NCBI RefSeq assembly: GCF_030272615.1
Contig: NC_081405.1
Span: 160,832,694-160,896,693 of the forward strand
Source: Cryptomeria japonica
Taxonomy: Eukaryota; Streptophyta; Pinopsida; Cupressales; Cupressaceae
DNA length: 64,000 nucleotides
Direction: 5' to 3'
The notes under the pieces were generated by a model. It was not told where the DNA came from, did no database searches, and saw nothing but the letters and a program-made list of their open reading frames with translations. The position numbers were made by a program, and so were the translations under genes. Below, piece by piece: positions 23,871 to 35,055 of this stretch. Numbering within the stretch: the first letter of the stretch is position 1; every line of letters starts with the position of its first letter.

Positions 23871-25219
23871 TGATGGTTTGATGAAAGAATAAGGATCCGG
23901 TCAACTATTGAGAGGGGGGGGGGTGAATCAGATAGATAGAAAAACTGATAATAACTTCACCAATCTCAAAATCAATCTCTCAAAGTAAACTTAGAACTAT
24001 AAATTCAATATCTCTGTCAAGATAAACTGTCAAGTTAAAACGGTTGATTGTTACAACAGATTAATAGTAAACAACTTGAAACTTACAAACATCCAAATAC
24101 TTTTACTGACAAAAGTAAAAAAAATGCATATTGTTGTCAGTTATCATGACTTATCAAAGTGGATTAAGTAGTTAAGCAAATCAACCATAATAAAACATAA
24201 CCACAAAAACATTCACCACTTGACACAATATTTTTGATGTGGAAACCCAAATGGGAAAAACCATGGTGAGATGATAATCACAAGATAACTATCTGAACTC
24301 TTTTGAAGTTTACCTTGTTAGGAGCCAAGCCTGCTAAAGCTTTACAAAAAGTCTTGTTAAGAACAAATCCTATTAGGGACCACCTGATTAAGGGATTGAT
24401 GATAATGCCTTGTTAGAAGCAATACCCTGTGAGGAGTAACCTTTGTAAAGGATTTAGAATCCAAGCTAATGGATCACCTTGTTAGAGGATTTGAATAAAA
24501 CCAAGCTTGTTAGAGCTTACCCGATTAGGGGATTTAACTGCTGTAATTGTTAGAGAATAAAAGGGGTTTGCTGATCTGTTTGAATAGCACTATACTTGCT
24601 TGTTCAGATCCTTTTCATGCTCCTATCTACCTTTATTCAAACTATAGATACATCATCTGGTTCGACAACCACACACTCAATTTAACTTTGCCAACACTTA
24701 AACTAAACACCTCATTGACCTTATAAACAAATCAATTAGGTCAGTAACACAACAAAAACTTAATTCTCTCATAGAGATTACAAACAAGTTGGTTCTAGTA
24801 TGACCGTTGGATTACATAACAATCTCTATACATCATTCAAGAAATCCTCGATCGCTCCTTGATCACCACTTCATCGATCTTAGTAACTCATCATGCGCTT
24901 TGCATTACATGCAATATACTTTCTCATTTCCAAGACAAAAACATTAACTCAACGCTCCAAAAACTCTTTGAAACTCTCTTCATACAATATGCATACATGT
25001 CATAATCATCAGATCATAAACCAATACAACCAATTCACCAAACTTAATCGGTTAGGGTTTCACCAAACTTAATCGGTTAGGGTTTATCAAAACAACAGGT
25101 AGGGTTTACCAGTTCAACTCTCCAATACTTAGAAATACCTGTTCACTCCAAAAACTTACCTACCGGTTACAGTTTCCTTCACTATCTCTTCCTACCAGTT
25201 ACAAAATGTCATTACAACA
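23871..25219 (-). mobile_element. Solo-LTR-like insert I of the same LTR superfamily
   Basis: TGATGGTTTGATG…TTACAACA, about 1.35 kb with no internal genes. It has the family landmarks: a ten-G run then TGAATCAG, GTGGAAACCCAAATGGGAAA, and TTGTTAGAGGATTT. A duplicated ~25-bp unit with CTTAATCGGTTAGGGTTT lies at about 25040-25090. Compared with the right LTR, about 37 bp of target are missing at the junction and no clean target duplication is visible, so the borders are approximate. Confidence 0.6.
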
Positions 25220-25572
25220 ATAGTTGCAGCAACAAACACAGTTGATGTGTTTGCTAGTGTTGTGGTGGTATTAGTAGTAGAAGTAGTAGTTGGGGTAGTA
25301 ATTTTGGTAGTAGAAGTGGAGGCACTAGAGGGTTGAACCTATTGATAAGGCTATTCTATTGTTGCTGTAACATCCTCAATAGTAGGCCTAACAAGATGAA
25401 TCTCTTATTATGGTTTGCCCCCTAGGCCCGCTATAATCCCCAAACTTGCTTGTTTCGCCATATATTCTTCTTCTTTCATTTTCTTATCTAATTTCTGCGT
25501 CAATTCTTGTGTAGTCAAAGGAATTTCAGCTTCCTCATTACGATATATAGAGGTATTCTTCCTTGACTCTGA
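25220..25572 (-). repeat. G left LTR, piece 3
   Basis: This matches about 54757-54955 of the right LTR: a GT-rich stretch that codes Thr-rich sequence on the minus strand, then TATAGAGGTATTCTTCCTTG. It also holds a short stretch (about 25400-25480) absent from the other copy. It ends abruptly at 25572 where a gag fragment begins. Confidence 0.7.
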
Positions 25573-25776
25573 TTTTGGACTCATTCAGTTTTTCCACTTC
25601 TTCGACTAGGGCATCCATGTCTGCTTCATCAGAAGGGCTCTTTTCAATAATTTCCAACATTTTCTCAGCAAGTTCTGTTCTTTTGGCTAAAGAGGCTTTA
25701 TACTTGACCTTAAGTTAATCACAGGCTCTCTCAGATTCAGCCAGATGGTGAGTTCCCTCATGCTATATTCCCCCAT
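25573..25776 (-). pseudogene. Gag-like N-terminal fragment, second tandem copy (element D)
   Basis: Minus strand from ATG 25776: MGEYSMRELT and the coiled-coil start, matching 32133 to about 31925 of the main copy, with small changes and a stop. A PBS copy (complement at 25812-25826, GGATCTGATACCAAT) precedes it, next to the LTR at 25827. Confidence 0.75.
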
Positions 25777-25826
25777 ATCTCCTTTCAAGCAGTTAGACTT
25801 AAAGAAAGGTTGGATCTGATACCAAT

Positions 25827-26939
25827 TGATGAATACTAAGAGGGGGGGGGGTGAATTAGTATACACAACAACCTCACCAAACACTTAAGTAATTTTACTG
25901 CAAACCAGTATAGCCCTTTAGACAACAAACCGGTTAATATGCAAACAAGCCAAATAGAAAATAAAGCATTCACCCACAATAACACAATCACCATAGCACA
26001 AGATATTTTGACGTGGAAACCCAAATGGGAAAAACCATGGTGAGTAAAAATAACAAGTCTACTATCTACAGAATAGCAACCAAACTGGTTAAGGCCTTAC
26101 AATGTTATTTACCAGAATAGATCCTGTTAGGAATCCTAATCTCTTTTAGGAGATAACTCCTGTTAAAGACTACCTATTAAAGGATTTTAGATCCACAACT
26201 ATGAACCACCTTGTTAGAGGATTTAGAATAGGATTAACTGAGCCTACCTGGTTAAGGGTTTCTGACTTGTCGAAGAGATTAGTAATCAACAAGTAAGTGA
26301 TCTATAAAGTAGCACATAATGCTTAGTTAGATACTTTATTGCTCTCTGTTAATGCATTGTGACATTACTTCAGTCTTAAGTCCTTCGGATGTTCAATATT
26401 TGTCGCAAGATACTTTTTGCAAAGACCTAATCTTTTTACACAACACTCTCAAAACCCTAGACATGATGTCCTCATATAGGAATCCGATTTCATGTCAGTC
26501 CAATGAGATTAGATTACAATTTACTAGGTACAATGCATCTAGACACAATTGTAACATGGCACAGAATCACCACATCGGTGTCGGTGGATGATAACTCATC
26601 ACACTTTCCAAGTTTGCCCGTTAACAAAACAAAGTATACCGATTGCCAGTTTACAAACAAAGACTGGTAAACTAGAACATAGTGTTCCAATCTTAAAAAG
26701 ATTGGTTTCTGCTTGGGGTCCTCGTACGGCTTGAGGTCCTTGGTCATGCTTTGACCAGTAAGCTCCTTCTGCAAACATCGATAGTCTTCTACAAATAGGG
26801 ACTATGCATACATTGGCATATAATACCAGTTTGAACAATACATCACATACTACCGGTTGAGAATAATTCATACAACAAATAAGTGTGTGTCCATCAATGA
26901 CAATCACAACTAAGTACAAATATCATCAAAATTCCAACA
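25827..26939 (-). repeat. Middle LTR (3' LTR of the full unit) of element D
   Basis: TGATGAATACTAAGAGG…AAAATTCCAACA, 1113 bp. It matches 32184-33300 with scattered differences and lies between two PBS/PPT-bearing interiors. Confidence 0.85.
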
Positions 26940-27124
26940 ATCTCCCCCTTTGGCATTGATGGCAACACTTAGGAAAATTTGACATCTAAGTGCTTATAAA
27001 ACAAATATGATGCCATAATCAAAATTACTCCCCCTAAGCATATACACTACACCCTTTGCCAAAATTCCAAGCATGTACAACTTCCATTTGCATAAAATTT
27101 TCACAATACCACTCCCCCTTTGCC
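26940..27124 (-). other. Polypurine tract and G-rich boxes of element D
   Basis: ATCTCCCCCTTTGGC (26940-26954), TTACTCCCCCTAAGC (about 27025-27039) and ACCACTCCCCCTTTGCC (27108-27124) on the plus strand are again three boxes. 27125-27202 is non-coding. Confidence 0.75.
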
Positions 27125-27202
27125 AACAATGACAAAGTAATGCAAACATGCTGCAGAGATTTACCAAAATCATATTGCATAACATGAAAACAGAGTATAT
27201 GT

Positions 27203-30200
27203 TTATGACAATAATGAGTAAAACTTCTCAAAAATGAATTTAATGTCTTTCAAAAATTCCTTCATGTCTGTAGACCAAGTATCTAGGAGTGAGGCAACAA
27301 TTTCACTTTGAGTCTTCATTTGGAATGATAACTCCTCCATGGCATCCATAGTGCTCATTTCCTGAGTGAAAATAATGGCTTCCATGTTCAAAAAGCACTT
27401 GTGAAGAATCTACAACTTAGGTAACAAAAGCAACTGACGCTCCTACAGATTTTGAGTCCACTTGTAGATCTCTGAATCAATCCTAGTAATCTATTTCTTG
27501 AGAGTCTATATAGTCTGCCCATACACTGTGAAGGAATCATATGGCACTTTGAAGGTCTCCATAAACTTCTTTAATTCCAATTGGATTTGACCTATCTTCT
27601 TCATAGCATCATCACAAAATAGATCGAGTTGGCAGATTTTTCTCAAAAGTTTATGTCCTTCAGCCATTGCCAGACTGATATCATCTCTTTGGTGGGTCAA
27701 CTTGGCTCTGTCTTCATCAATTTGCTTCACAAATGCAACTTTTAGTGACTTTTCATTATTTTTCTTTGCAGTAGCCTAGGCAACATCTTCCAATGATTGT
27801 ACTTGATCACCCACTATTGTGAATAGAAGCTTCAACGGGGCCAGTGAGGAATCGGTACCGGAAAGATCGGTATCAAGGACTAAGTTTGAGAGAGTATCAA
27901 CAACAAATTGAATAACATTTTTTTCTTTCTTCTTTCTTAGTTCCTCCAATCTTTCTTTAGCAAGTTGAATACTTCTAAGTAGCTCATTTTCGTCTACAGA
28001 TTTGGTAAGACAGGCAAGAGTCAATTCATTGTGATTGGTGGGTCAACCTATTTAGCTTGAACTTGATCTTCGGTTGCCTTGGGAATCTCAAAAGTCTATT
28101 CACCTTCCTTTTCTTTGATCTCCTCTTGTCTCTTCTTCTCTTGCTCTTCTTTCTCCTTGGCCTCCTTGTCGGCCTTCTCTTTCTCCTCTTTTTCCGCTTT
28201 CTCTTTTTCTGCTTTCTCCTTCTCCACTTTCTCCTTCTCCACTTTTTGTTTCTCTGCTTTCTCCTTCTCTGCTTTCTCTTTCTCTACTTTCTCTTTCTCT
28301 GCTTTCTCCTTCTCCACTTTCTCCTTATCCGCTTTCTCTTTCTCTGCTTTCTCTTTCTCTTCTTTCTCTTCTCTGCTATCTCCTTCTCAGCTTCCTCCGA
28401 TTTATTACCTTCAACATCTAATGCATCCACATCAATAGGATCATTTTGCTCAGCTTCTCTTTCTCCCTAATCATTGAAGGCTTCATCTAGTTTTGATTTT
28501 GATAGGTCAATCACTTGCTCAACTTGTAGATTTGCTTCAGATACCTTTTGCATCTTGACAACTTCTTGAGCCTACAGATGAGTGTCCTTTTCTACTTCAA
28601 AGATTTTACCTTCAAGTAACTAAAGTCTTCTCTTTCTCATGAAAAAGATGCCTTTGTACCAATCAAGAATCTCAAATAATTCAGAATTAGAAGCATCTGG
28701 GAAATATTGAGAAAAATTTTTCTCCCTAATTGCTTGCTCCTTTTGAATGTCAATGCACCATTTACTATCCAAAGAATTAGAAACTATAGGTTTAATATCG
28801 ATTAGAGACCAACCATTATCACATAAATACTTAATGAGTTCTTTCTCTACCTCCTGCTTTTCAGTATCGTTAAGATCATCAAAATAATCTTTTAGATCAT
28901 CAAGAATTTTCCTTCTAATATTCTTTATAGTCCTTTGATAATGTGTCATAGGCTTGTAAGAAGCAATGTGTATATTTATTGGTGCAGAGGTTATAGGTAC
29001 ATTACTGGTTAGCTTGGTATTCTTAACCGATTGCCTCATCTTCTTCATTTCAGCTTCCGATATAGTGTCTTCTGAATCCTGTGTTCTGTTCTTGGTTTTC
29101 CTCTTCCTCTCAAATACCTTTGGCGAAATAGCCTCCAGTTTCTTCTTGGCTGGCGACCTCTTGGTCACTTTTGGATTGGCAGCAGATGTAACCGATGCCG
29201 ATGCTGATGGCACAACTTTCTTCTTCCTCTGCTTCGGTACTTTAGTGGGATTAACCCTTTTAGAGTAGGTACCGATCCTCTTCTTCTTTGGATCAAGCAG
29301 TGAAGCAAGTAGGGTAGAGGCATACCCCATGAGTATATCATTCACCACTTCATAGCCCATAGGCTCAACTTCATCTTTTCTTGGCTCAATTGCTTCCATT
29401 GTGCAATGATCCACTTTGATCGTGAAACAAATATCATCTTCATACTTCTTAACCAGGTCACTTGATAGCCTTGTTCTCTGGTTCATCTTCAATCTGAACT
29501 CATCAAAATACCTATTTAGAGTCTCTGGATAAGTAGACCCCACTGCTTGGAGACTCTCCTTGATTTGTCTTGTAACTGGTAGGTCACTTGACCATTCAAC
29601 ATTACCAACTACCAGAAAATACCCTTGAAAGTAGAAAACAACCTGACAAGTAGTTGACCGAACTTGAACCTTAGTGCCTTGTCCTCTTTGATGGATTTCA
29701 AATTCTCCATGAGTTATTTTTGCATGTAGGTACACAAGTCGTACTGTACATCTTCCTTGATCATTCAATTAGCAGCATGCACCATAGTTGTAGGAACAAA
29801 ATTCATCCTGCTGGCATAGAATACTCTATACCCGATCACCATGCACACATACTTCACCAAGTCATCTCTAATGGTGTTGACAGTCATTGCCCGCTTGTCA
29901 CTCACAAAACCACTAAGCTCTTCCACTTTGGCTTTTGTGATCTTACGAAGAATAGGGACTTCTCCAATATTGCTGAAACTAGTCATGACATGGATTGCCT
30001 CCAGTGTGATATCATGGGTTCGCTCAAGATACATCTTGTCACCATGAACCCTACTAAGAATAATTCTTATATGATCTTCTATGAATTCCTTGAGAAAATA
30101 TGCTACATTGTGGAAATTCTTCTTCTTGATCACACTGTACTCCGATTTAATCTTCTTATCTTCTCCACATAACAAACTCAACTAAGAGTGAATCACTAGA

Positions 30201-30367
30201 GACCCTAGGTCTTCCAGTCTGCAATCAATGTAACCAGAAACATCCCCTTCGACAATGACTCTGATGGGAATTTGAGATAGGGCATTGTAATTCAACTTCT
30301 TCCTAAGAGATTTGGATGACTCCTCAGGTGCAGAAGAACTAGAAGAGACTTTGGATGTAGAAGCCAT
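27203..30367 (-). pseudogene. ORF2 protein (element D), unknown function
   Basis: From ATG 30367 (MASTSKVSSSSSAPEE) to the stop after FEKFYSLLS at 27203, about 1,055 codons. It carries stops and at least one frameshift near 29650. The piece 29768-28620 gives VTRQIKESLQAVGSTYPETL, the basic linker (KVTKRSPAKKKLEAISPKVF) and TIKNIRRKILDDLKDYFDDL. The Glu/Lys tract follows at 28096-28400. The C-terminal helices (28024-27776 and 27730-27506) include YDSFTVYGQTI, which is shared with A. The N-terminal markers MYLERTHDITLEAIH and DDLVKYVCMVIGYRVF match the other copies. Confidence 0.7.
28096..28400 (-). repeat. Hexapeptide Glu/Lys repeat tract of ORF2 (element D)
   Basis: About 18-bp units coding (EKEKAE)n with Val, Gln and Asp variants, for example EKEKVEKEKAEKEKAEKQKV. 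The period (6 residues) differs from the 13-residue unit of element A at the same place in the protein. Confidence 0.85.
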
Positions 30368-30638
30368 GTCTAAATAATTTCGAATGATAAGAGTGATTTG
30401 ACAAAAAATACCTTTTCACTCTGAATTAGGGTTCCTGATGTCGAGCACAACTTACTTCTCCAAAATCTCTCTTTACCACTCTGACCTCCACTCTGGATAG
30501 TTTGAAATAACTGTTGGGTCTTGCACAAGATTTCTTTATGGATTTCTTCAAATGCATGATTGATCGCTTTTGTTGCGCTGCTCAAGTTAGGCAAATGTTT
30601 CTTCAAAAATAGGTAAGTAAAAATGACTACAGGAGTCA

Positions 30639-30700
30639 CCTTTATACTTTCTCCTATCTACCATAATAAATGCATCATCATTAGGGTACAAACCCTAATT
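30639..30700 (-). promoter_or_regulatory. Putative internal promoter module upstream of ORF2 (element D)
   Basis: Minus strand: AATTAGGGTTTGTACCCTAA (about 30680-30699), ATGCATTTATTATGGTAG, then TATA-like GTATAAAGG (30640-30648), about 272 nt before the ORF2 ATG at 30367. The spacer 30368-30828 otherwise shows no coding signal. Confidence 0.5.
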
Positions 30701-30828
30701 TTACCTTTTACCACTTCATTTCTTCTAACGGTCGACAGGTAACCAATACCGATAAAGGCACTTTACCGATATACTTTGGGGGTCCAAAACATTGTTACTG
30801 ATATGTTCCCCCTTAAGGTTTTCAAAGC

Positions 30829-32133
30829 TCAATTTGTCGATTCAGGGGTCTCCACACCAGGCACGGAAAATAGTACATCTTATGGCTTCTCTTCAAATTT
30901 CTTTTTCAAAGTTTTATTCATATTTGCCTAAATGGTTTCAACATCGACCTTTTCTTTACCTTCTAGGTCGACCAGTCTGTCTTCCAATGGATTCTATCTC
31001 AGTCTGGATGATCTGGCAAGATGTCCTAGTTTGTGACAATGATAGCATACCATACCAGGTGCTCTCCATGGTCTGGTGTTCACATTTCCATTCTTTCTCC
31101 TACATGTTGCAGCAGTGTGACCGCTACCATGATAGATCACACAGGTTGAACGCCAACTGTTTGTTTCTCCATAACCATTTGACCATTGCTCATAGGTTCT
31201 ATACTAGTTTGGGTTCCATTTCATAAGAGGTTCTTGGACAACTCCTTTTGATTTCGGTGCATAGCCTCCAGGGTTGTTCATAACTGATCTGCACTCAAAA
31301 GATCTATGCCCAAACTTGTTGCATGCATAACAATGACCATTAAATCTACTAGTTCTAGCCTTGTGGTCATACACATTATTTTGTATGTAAGGGAAATTAT
31401 TATAAGTCTTTCTCCTACATACATTGGCAGTATGTCCTTCCTTATGACAGTTAAAGCATACAAGTTTGAACTTTGACTTACCTTTTCTTTTGTTGTTGTT
31501 CTTAGGTACCGGTTGCTCTTTTAGTGCGTCAATCTTGGTTCCAGAGGATTCACCTTCCTCATGTGTAGAGAAACCAAGTCCAGTGGTATCCCTTGATGGC
31601 TTCATTGATTCCAGTTGTTGGTCCAATTTTGTAGAGCTCAGGTTGAAATTTGCAAGTATCTCCTTCATCTCAGTAAGTTCTTAGGAAATAACTTCATTGG
31701 TCTTCATTAGGGTTTCATTATGAGAAATGGCTACATTGAGTTCTGCTTGCATTTCTTCTTTCTCTTCCTTACCCTCTTGTAGATAAGTGGTAATGGTACC
31801 AATTTATTGATTCAACTTAAAGATCTCATGCTCTTTGTCCTTCACTAGATCCTCAACTTTTCTTCAGTTTTCCAGTTCCTGACTCATCCTAATGGTTAGT
31901 GCTACTAGCTCCCTCCTCAAGTTAATTTTGGACTCATTCAGTTTTTCCACTTCTTCGACCAAGGCATCCATGTCTGCTTCATTAGAAGAGCTATTTTTAG
32001 TAATTTCCAGCATTTGCTCAGCAAGTTCTCTTCTTTTGGCTAAAGAGGCTTTATACTTGACCTTAAGTTCATCATAGGCTCTCTCAGATTCAACCAGATG
32101 GTGAGTGAGTTCCCTCATACTGTATTCCCCCAT
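30829..32133 (-). pseudogene. Gag-like coiled-coil zinc-knuckle protein (element D)
   Basis: One frame from ATG 32133 to TGA 30831-30829 (435 codons), with several internal stops and probably local shifts near the end. Coiled coil is followed by CFNCHKEGHTANVC and CYACNKFGHRSFEC (both good), a third site with Tyr for the second Cys (CVIYHGSGHTAATC), and a partial fourth (CYHCHKLGHLARSS). Confidence 0.75.
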
Positions 32134-32168
32134 ATCTCCTTTCAAGCGGTTAGACTTAAAGAAAGGTT

Positions 32169-32183
32169 GGCTCTGATACCAAT
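32169..32183 (-). other. Primer-binding site of element D
   Basis: GGCTCTGATACCAAT is the exact complement of ATTGGTATCAGAGCC, as in element A, and abuts the LTR. Confidence 0.85.
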
Positions 32184-33300
32184 TAATGAATACTAAGAGG
32201 GGGGGGGGGGTGAATTAGTATACACAACAACCTCACCAAACACTTAAGCAATTTTACTGCAAATCGGTATAGCCCTTTAGACAACAAACAAGTTAATATG
32301 TAAAAAAGATAAATAACAAATAAATTATTCACCCACAATAACACAAGATATTTTGATGTGGAAACCCAAACGGGAAAAACCACAGTGAGTAAAACTCACA
32401 AGTCTACTATCTGCAGAATAGAAACCAAACCAGTTGAGATCAAACTGTTTAAGGCCTTAAAATGTTCTTCACCAGAATAGATCCTATTAGGAATCCTAAT
32501 CTCTGTTAGGAGATAAGTCATGTTAAAGACTACCCTGTTAAATGATTTCAGATCCACAATTGTGAACCACCTTGTTAGAGGATTTAGAACAGGCTTAACT
32601 GAGCCTACCCGATTAAGGGTTTTTGACTTCTTGAAGAGATTAGTAATCAACAACTAAGTGATCTATAAAGTAGCACAAAATACTTAGTTAGATCCTTGAT
32701 TTCTCTTTGTTAATGCATTGCAGCATTACTTCATTCTTTTGTCCTTTGCATGTTCAATATCTGTCACAAGATACTTTTTGCAAAGACCTAATCTTTTTAC
32801 ACAACACTCTCAAAACCCTAGACATGATGTCCTCATATAGGAATCTGATTTCATGTTGGTCCAATGCAATTAGATTACAATTTCCTAGGTACAATACATC
32901 TAGACACAATTGTAACATGACATAGAATCACTGCATCAGTGTCGGTGGATGATAACTCATCACACTTTCCAAGTTTTCTGGTTAACAAAACAAAGTATAC
33001 TGATTATCGGTTTACAAACAAAGACTAGTAAATTGGAACATAGTGTTCCAATCTTAAAAAGAGTGGCTTTCGCTTGGGGTCCTCATACTGCTTGAGGTCC
33101 TCGGTCATGCTTTGACCGGTAAGCTCCTTTTACAAACACTGATAATCTTCTACAAACAAGGACTATGCATACATTGGCATATAATACCGGTTTGAATAAT
33201 ACATCACTTACTACCAGTTGAAAATAATTCATATAGCAAATAAGTGTCTGTCCATCAATGATAATCACAACTAAGTACAAACATCATCAAAATGCCAACA
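32184..33300 (-). repeat. 5' LTR of element D
   Basis: 1117 bp ending GCCAACA. The inner terminus reads TAATGAATAC in place of TGATGAATAC, so the terminal TG has mutated. It has a twelve-G run, the longest in the window. Confidence 0.85.
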
Positions 33301-33448
33301 ATTATTAGTAGGGGTATTCTTTTGTTTACCTTTAGAAGCAGGTAGTTTAATCCTCAAACTTAACCACTTTCTTTTTCTATGTATTACTTCTTGAGAAATT
33401 GTATCAATATCTACTACCTCCTATTGTGACCATCTGATTGGAGGGAGA
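33301..33448 (-). repeat. G left LTR, piece 4
   Basis: This matches about 55010-55155 of the right LTR (TTTGTTTACCTTTAGAAGCA and ACCATCTGATTGGAGGGAG) and is interrupted by Copia E at 33449. It codes part of the LTR-borne frame on the minus strand. Confidence 0.8.
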
Positions 33449-34991
33449 TGTTGGCAATATAGCATTATAACAGACAATGAAACATTGTTGGCATTTCATA
33501 AGGATATTGAGAAGGTTGTTGATGATTATGGATATAACTGATTAAAGATGTTTATTGCCTTGATATTATTATTTTGTCATTGATGTCAAGAAATTGATTT
33601 TCTAATTTAGTATGATGTTGCCATATCTTGAGAAGTATGATTTGAAGAATATAAAGTTGTCGGTAAAAGACACAGGAAAGAATATGATGAATAAGGGGAT
33701 GAATAAGGTATTCAATGGGAAACTATTACTGAGTCAGACAATGATGAGATCATGATGTTTAGATTGTTTTAACATCATACATATGTTGTAAATTGTAAGG
33801 TTAATACTATACTTTGTTACCAAGCAATGAACCTAGTCGGTAAACCCTAAGGAACCTAGTCAGTAAACCCTAAGGTTACCGGTATCGGTTAATGAAGACA
33901 GAATGTCGACCGAGTGAAGTTTAGTATTTACCGAGTTTTTACCGAGTTGTAACCGAGCTATAACAAAATGCATTAAATGGTTACATGCATTATTTAATGA
34001 AGGAAGCTGATGAGTTGGAACTGATTAAATGATTGGTATGCAGTGCGTGAAGTTTGTTTCGAATCTAAGGCAATGGAAAGTCGGCATGAAGATCTACAGT
34101 GCAGATTGAACCGCAATACCCTGGCACAAGTTCCAAGAAATGTATGCAAGTTCCAACAAAGGGTAAAACATTTTCAAATTGAAAGATGCATTGAACCTGG
34201 ACAAGATCAAAGATCTCATGGCTATGATTGATCATGGGAAATGTGATCAAGGAGATTAAGCGGTTAGCTATTGTTTATAAATAGGAAACTGTTGATAAAC
34301 AATGTATGCGGGCAAGTGTATGCATAGGGATGCTACATAGTGATTACCGAGCACAAAAGCTTGAAGACCTGTTTGAATAATAGAGTATAGAAGCCTAGAA
34401 GATAGCCAAGATTAGTTCTATGTCTAGATTGTATTGAACAAATAAGAATCTGCTTTAGCATTTTAGATGTGAAGTTGCAGATAGATTTTTATTATTGTTA
34501 TTTTGTGAAAGTGACAGAAAATCTCTTAACCGAGTGGACTTAACAGTCTTATTTGTAAAACCCTCTAGCAAGGTGACATTCTGATTGAGTGTTTGAAATC
34601 CTTTAACAAAGTCACTTCTAACAAGGTGAAGATCCTAATAGATTTGAGGGAAATCCCTTAACCGGGTCACATCTAGCAATGTGTTTGTAATCTTTAAAAG
34701 GATTTGCTTTTAACCGAGCATACTCTAGAAGAGTATATTTCTTAGTGGCTCCGAAATCCCACAGTGGTTTTTCCCTATTTGGGTTTCCATGTTAAATATG
34801 GTGTTATGAGGTTTATGATGTTTATATGCTTTTGAGTTTGCATGTTTAATAGTTTTGGTTATATTACTAAAATATATGTTACCGAGGTTGAATCTGATGT
34901 TTTTATGGAAGATTAAGTTTGTATGATTCACCCCCCCCTCTCATATTGTTGGCTATTGGATCTGTACTTATATTAAGTATCAAAACTATCA
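33449..34991 (+). repeat. 5' LTR of element E
   Basis: TGTTGGCAATATAGC…AACTATCA, matching 39597-41116. It is 23 bp longer, mainly because AACCTAGTC-GTAAACCCTAAGG is present twice in tandem near 33826-33870 and once in the 3' LTR. The poly-C landmark TTCACCCCCCCCTCTC lies near the end. Confidence 0.95.
34273..34284 (+). promoter_or_regulatory. TATA box of element E LTR
   Basis: GTTTATAAATAGG at about 34273-34285, repeated in the 3' LTR at about 40397-40409, is a strong plant-type TATA box about 825 bp into the LTR. It is the likely U3 promoter. Confidence 0.6.
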
Positions 34992-35005
34992 ATTGGTATT
35001 AGAGC
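34992..35005 (+). other. Primer-binding site of element E
   Basis: ATTGGTATTAGAGC follows the LTR end. It is one base off the initiator-tRNA site, the difference being a C-to-T change. Confidence 0.85.
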
Positions 35006-35055
35006 TTTGGAATCTAGAAGAAAAGTTTAAAGGCACTTGAGTTAAAGATCCAAAG

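Larger units (their letters stand above)
25573..33300 (-). mobile_element. Element D: non-autonomous LTR element with a second, truncated interior in tandem
   Basis: From right to left on the minus strand: 5' LTR (33300-32184), PBS, gag-like gene, ORF2, PPT, LTR (26939-25827), then a second PBS and the first ~200 bp of another gag. This is the LTR-interior-LTR-interior order left by unequal recombination. The left end is a deletion joint, because about 44 bp of the G LTR (present at about 54956-55000) are also lost there. The right end is a normal LTR terminus (GCCAACA) against the G LTR. Confidence 0.8.

Noticed and set aside
23871-25219. Calling insert I a clean insertion with target duplication
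   Set aside because: About 37 bp of the target seen in the right LTR are missing at the joint and the ATAGTT-like flanks are also repeated in the uninterrupted copy, so the apparent duplication may be microhomology.
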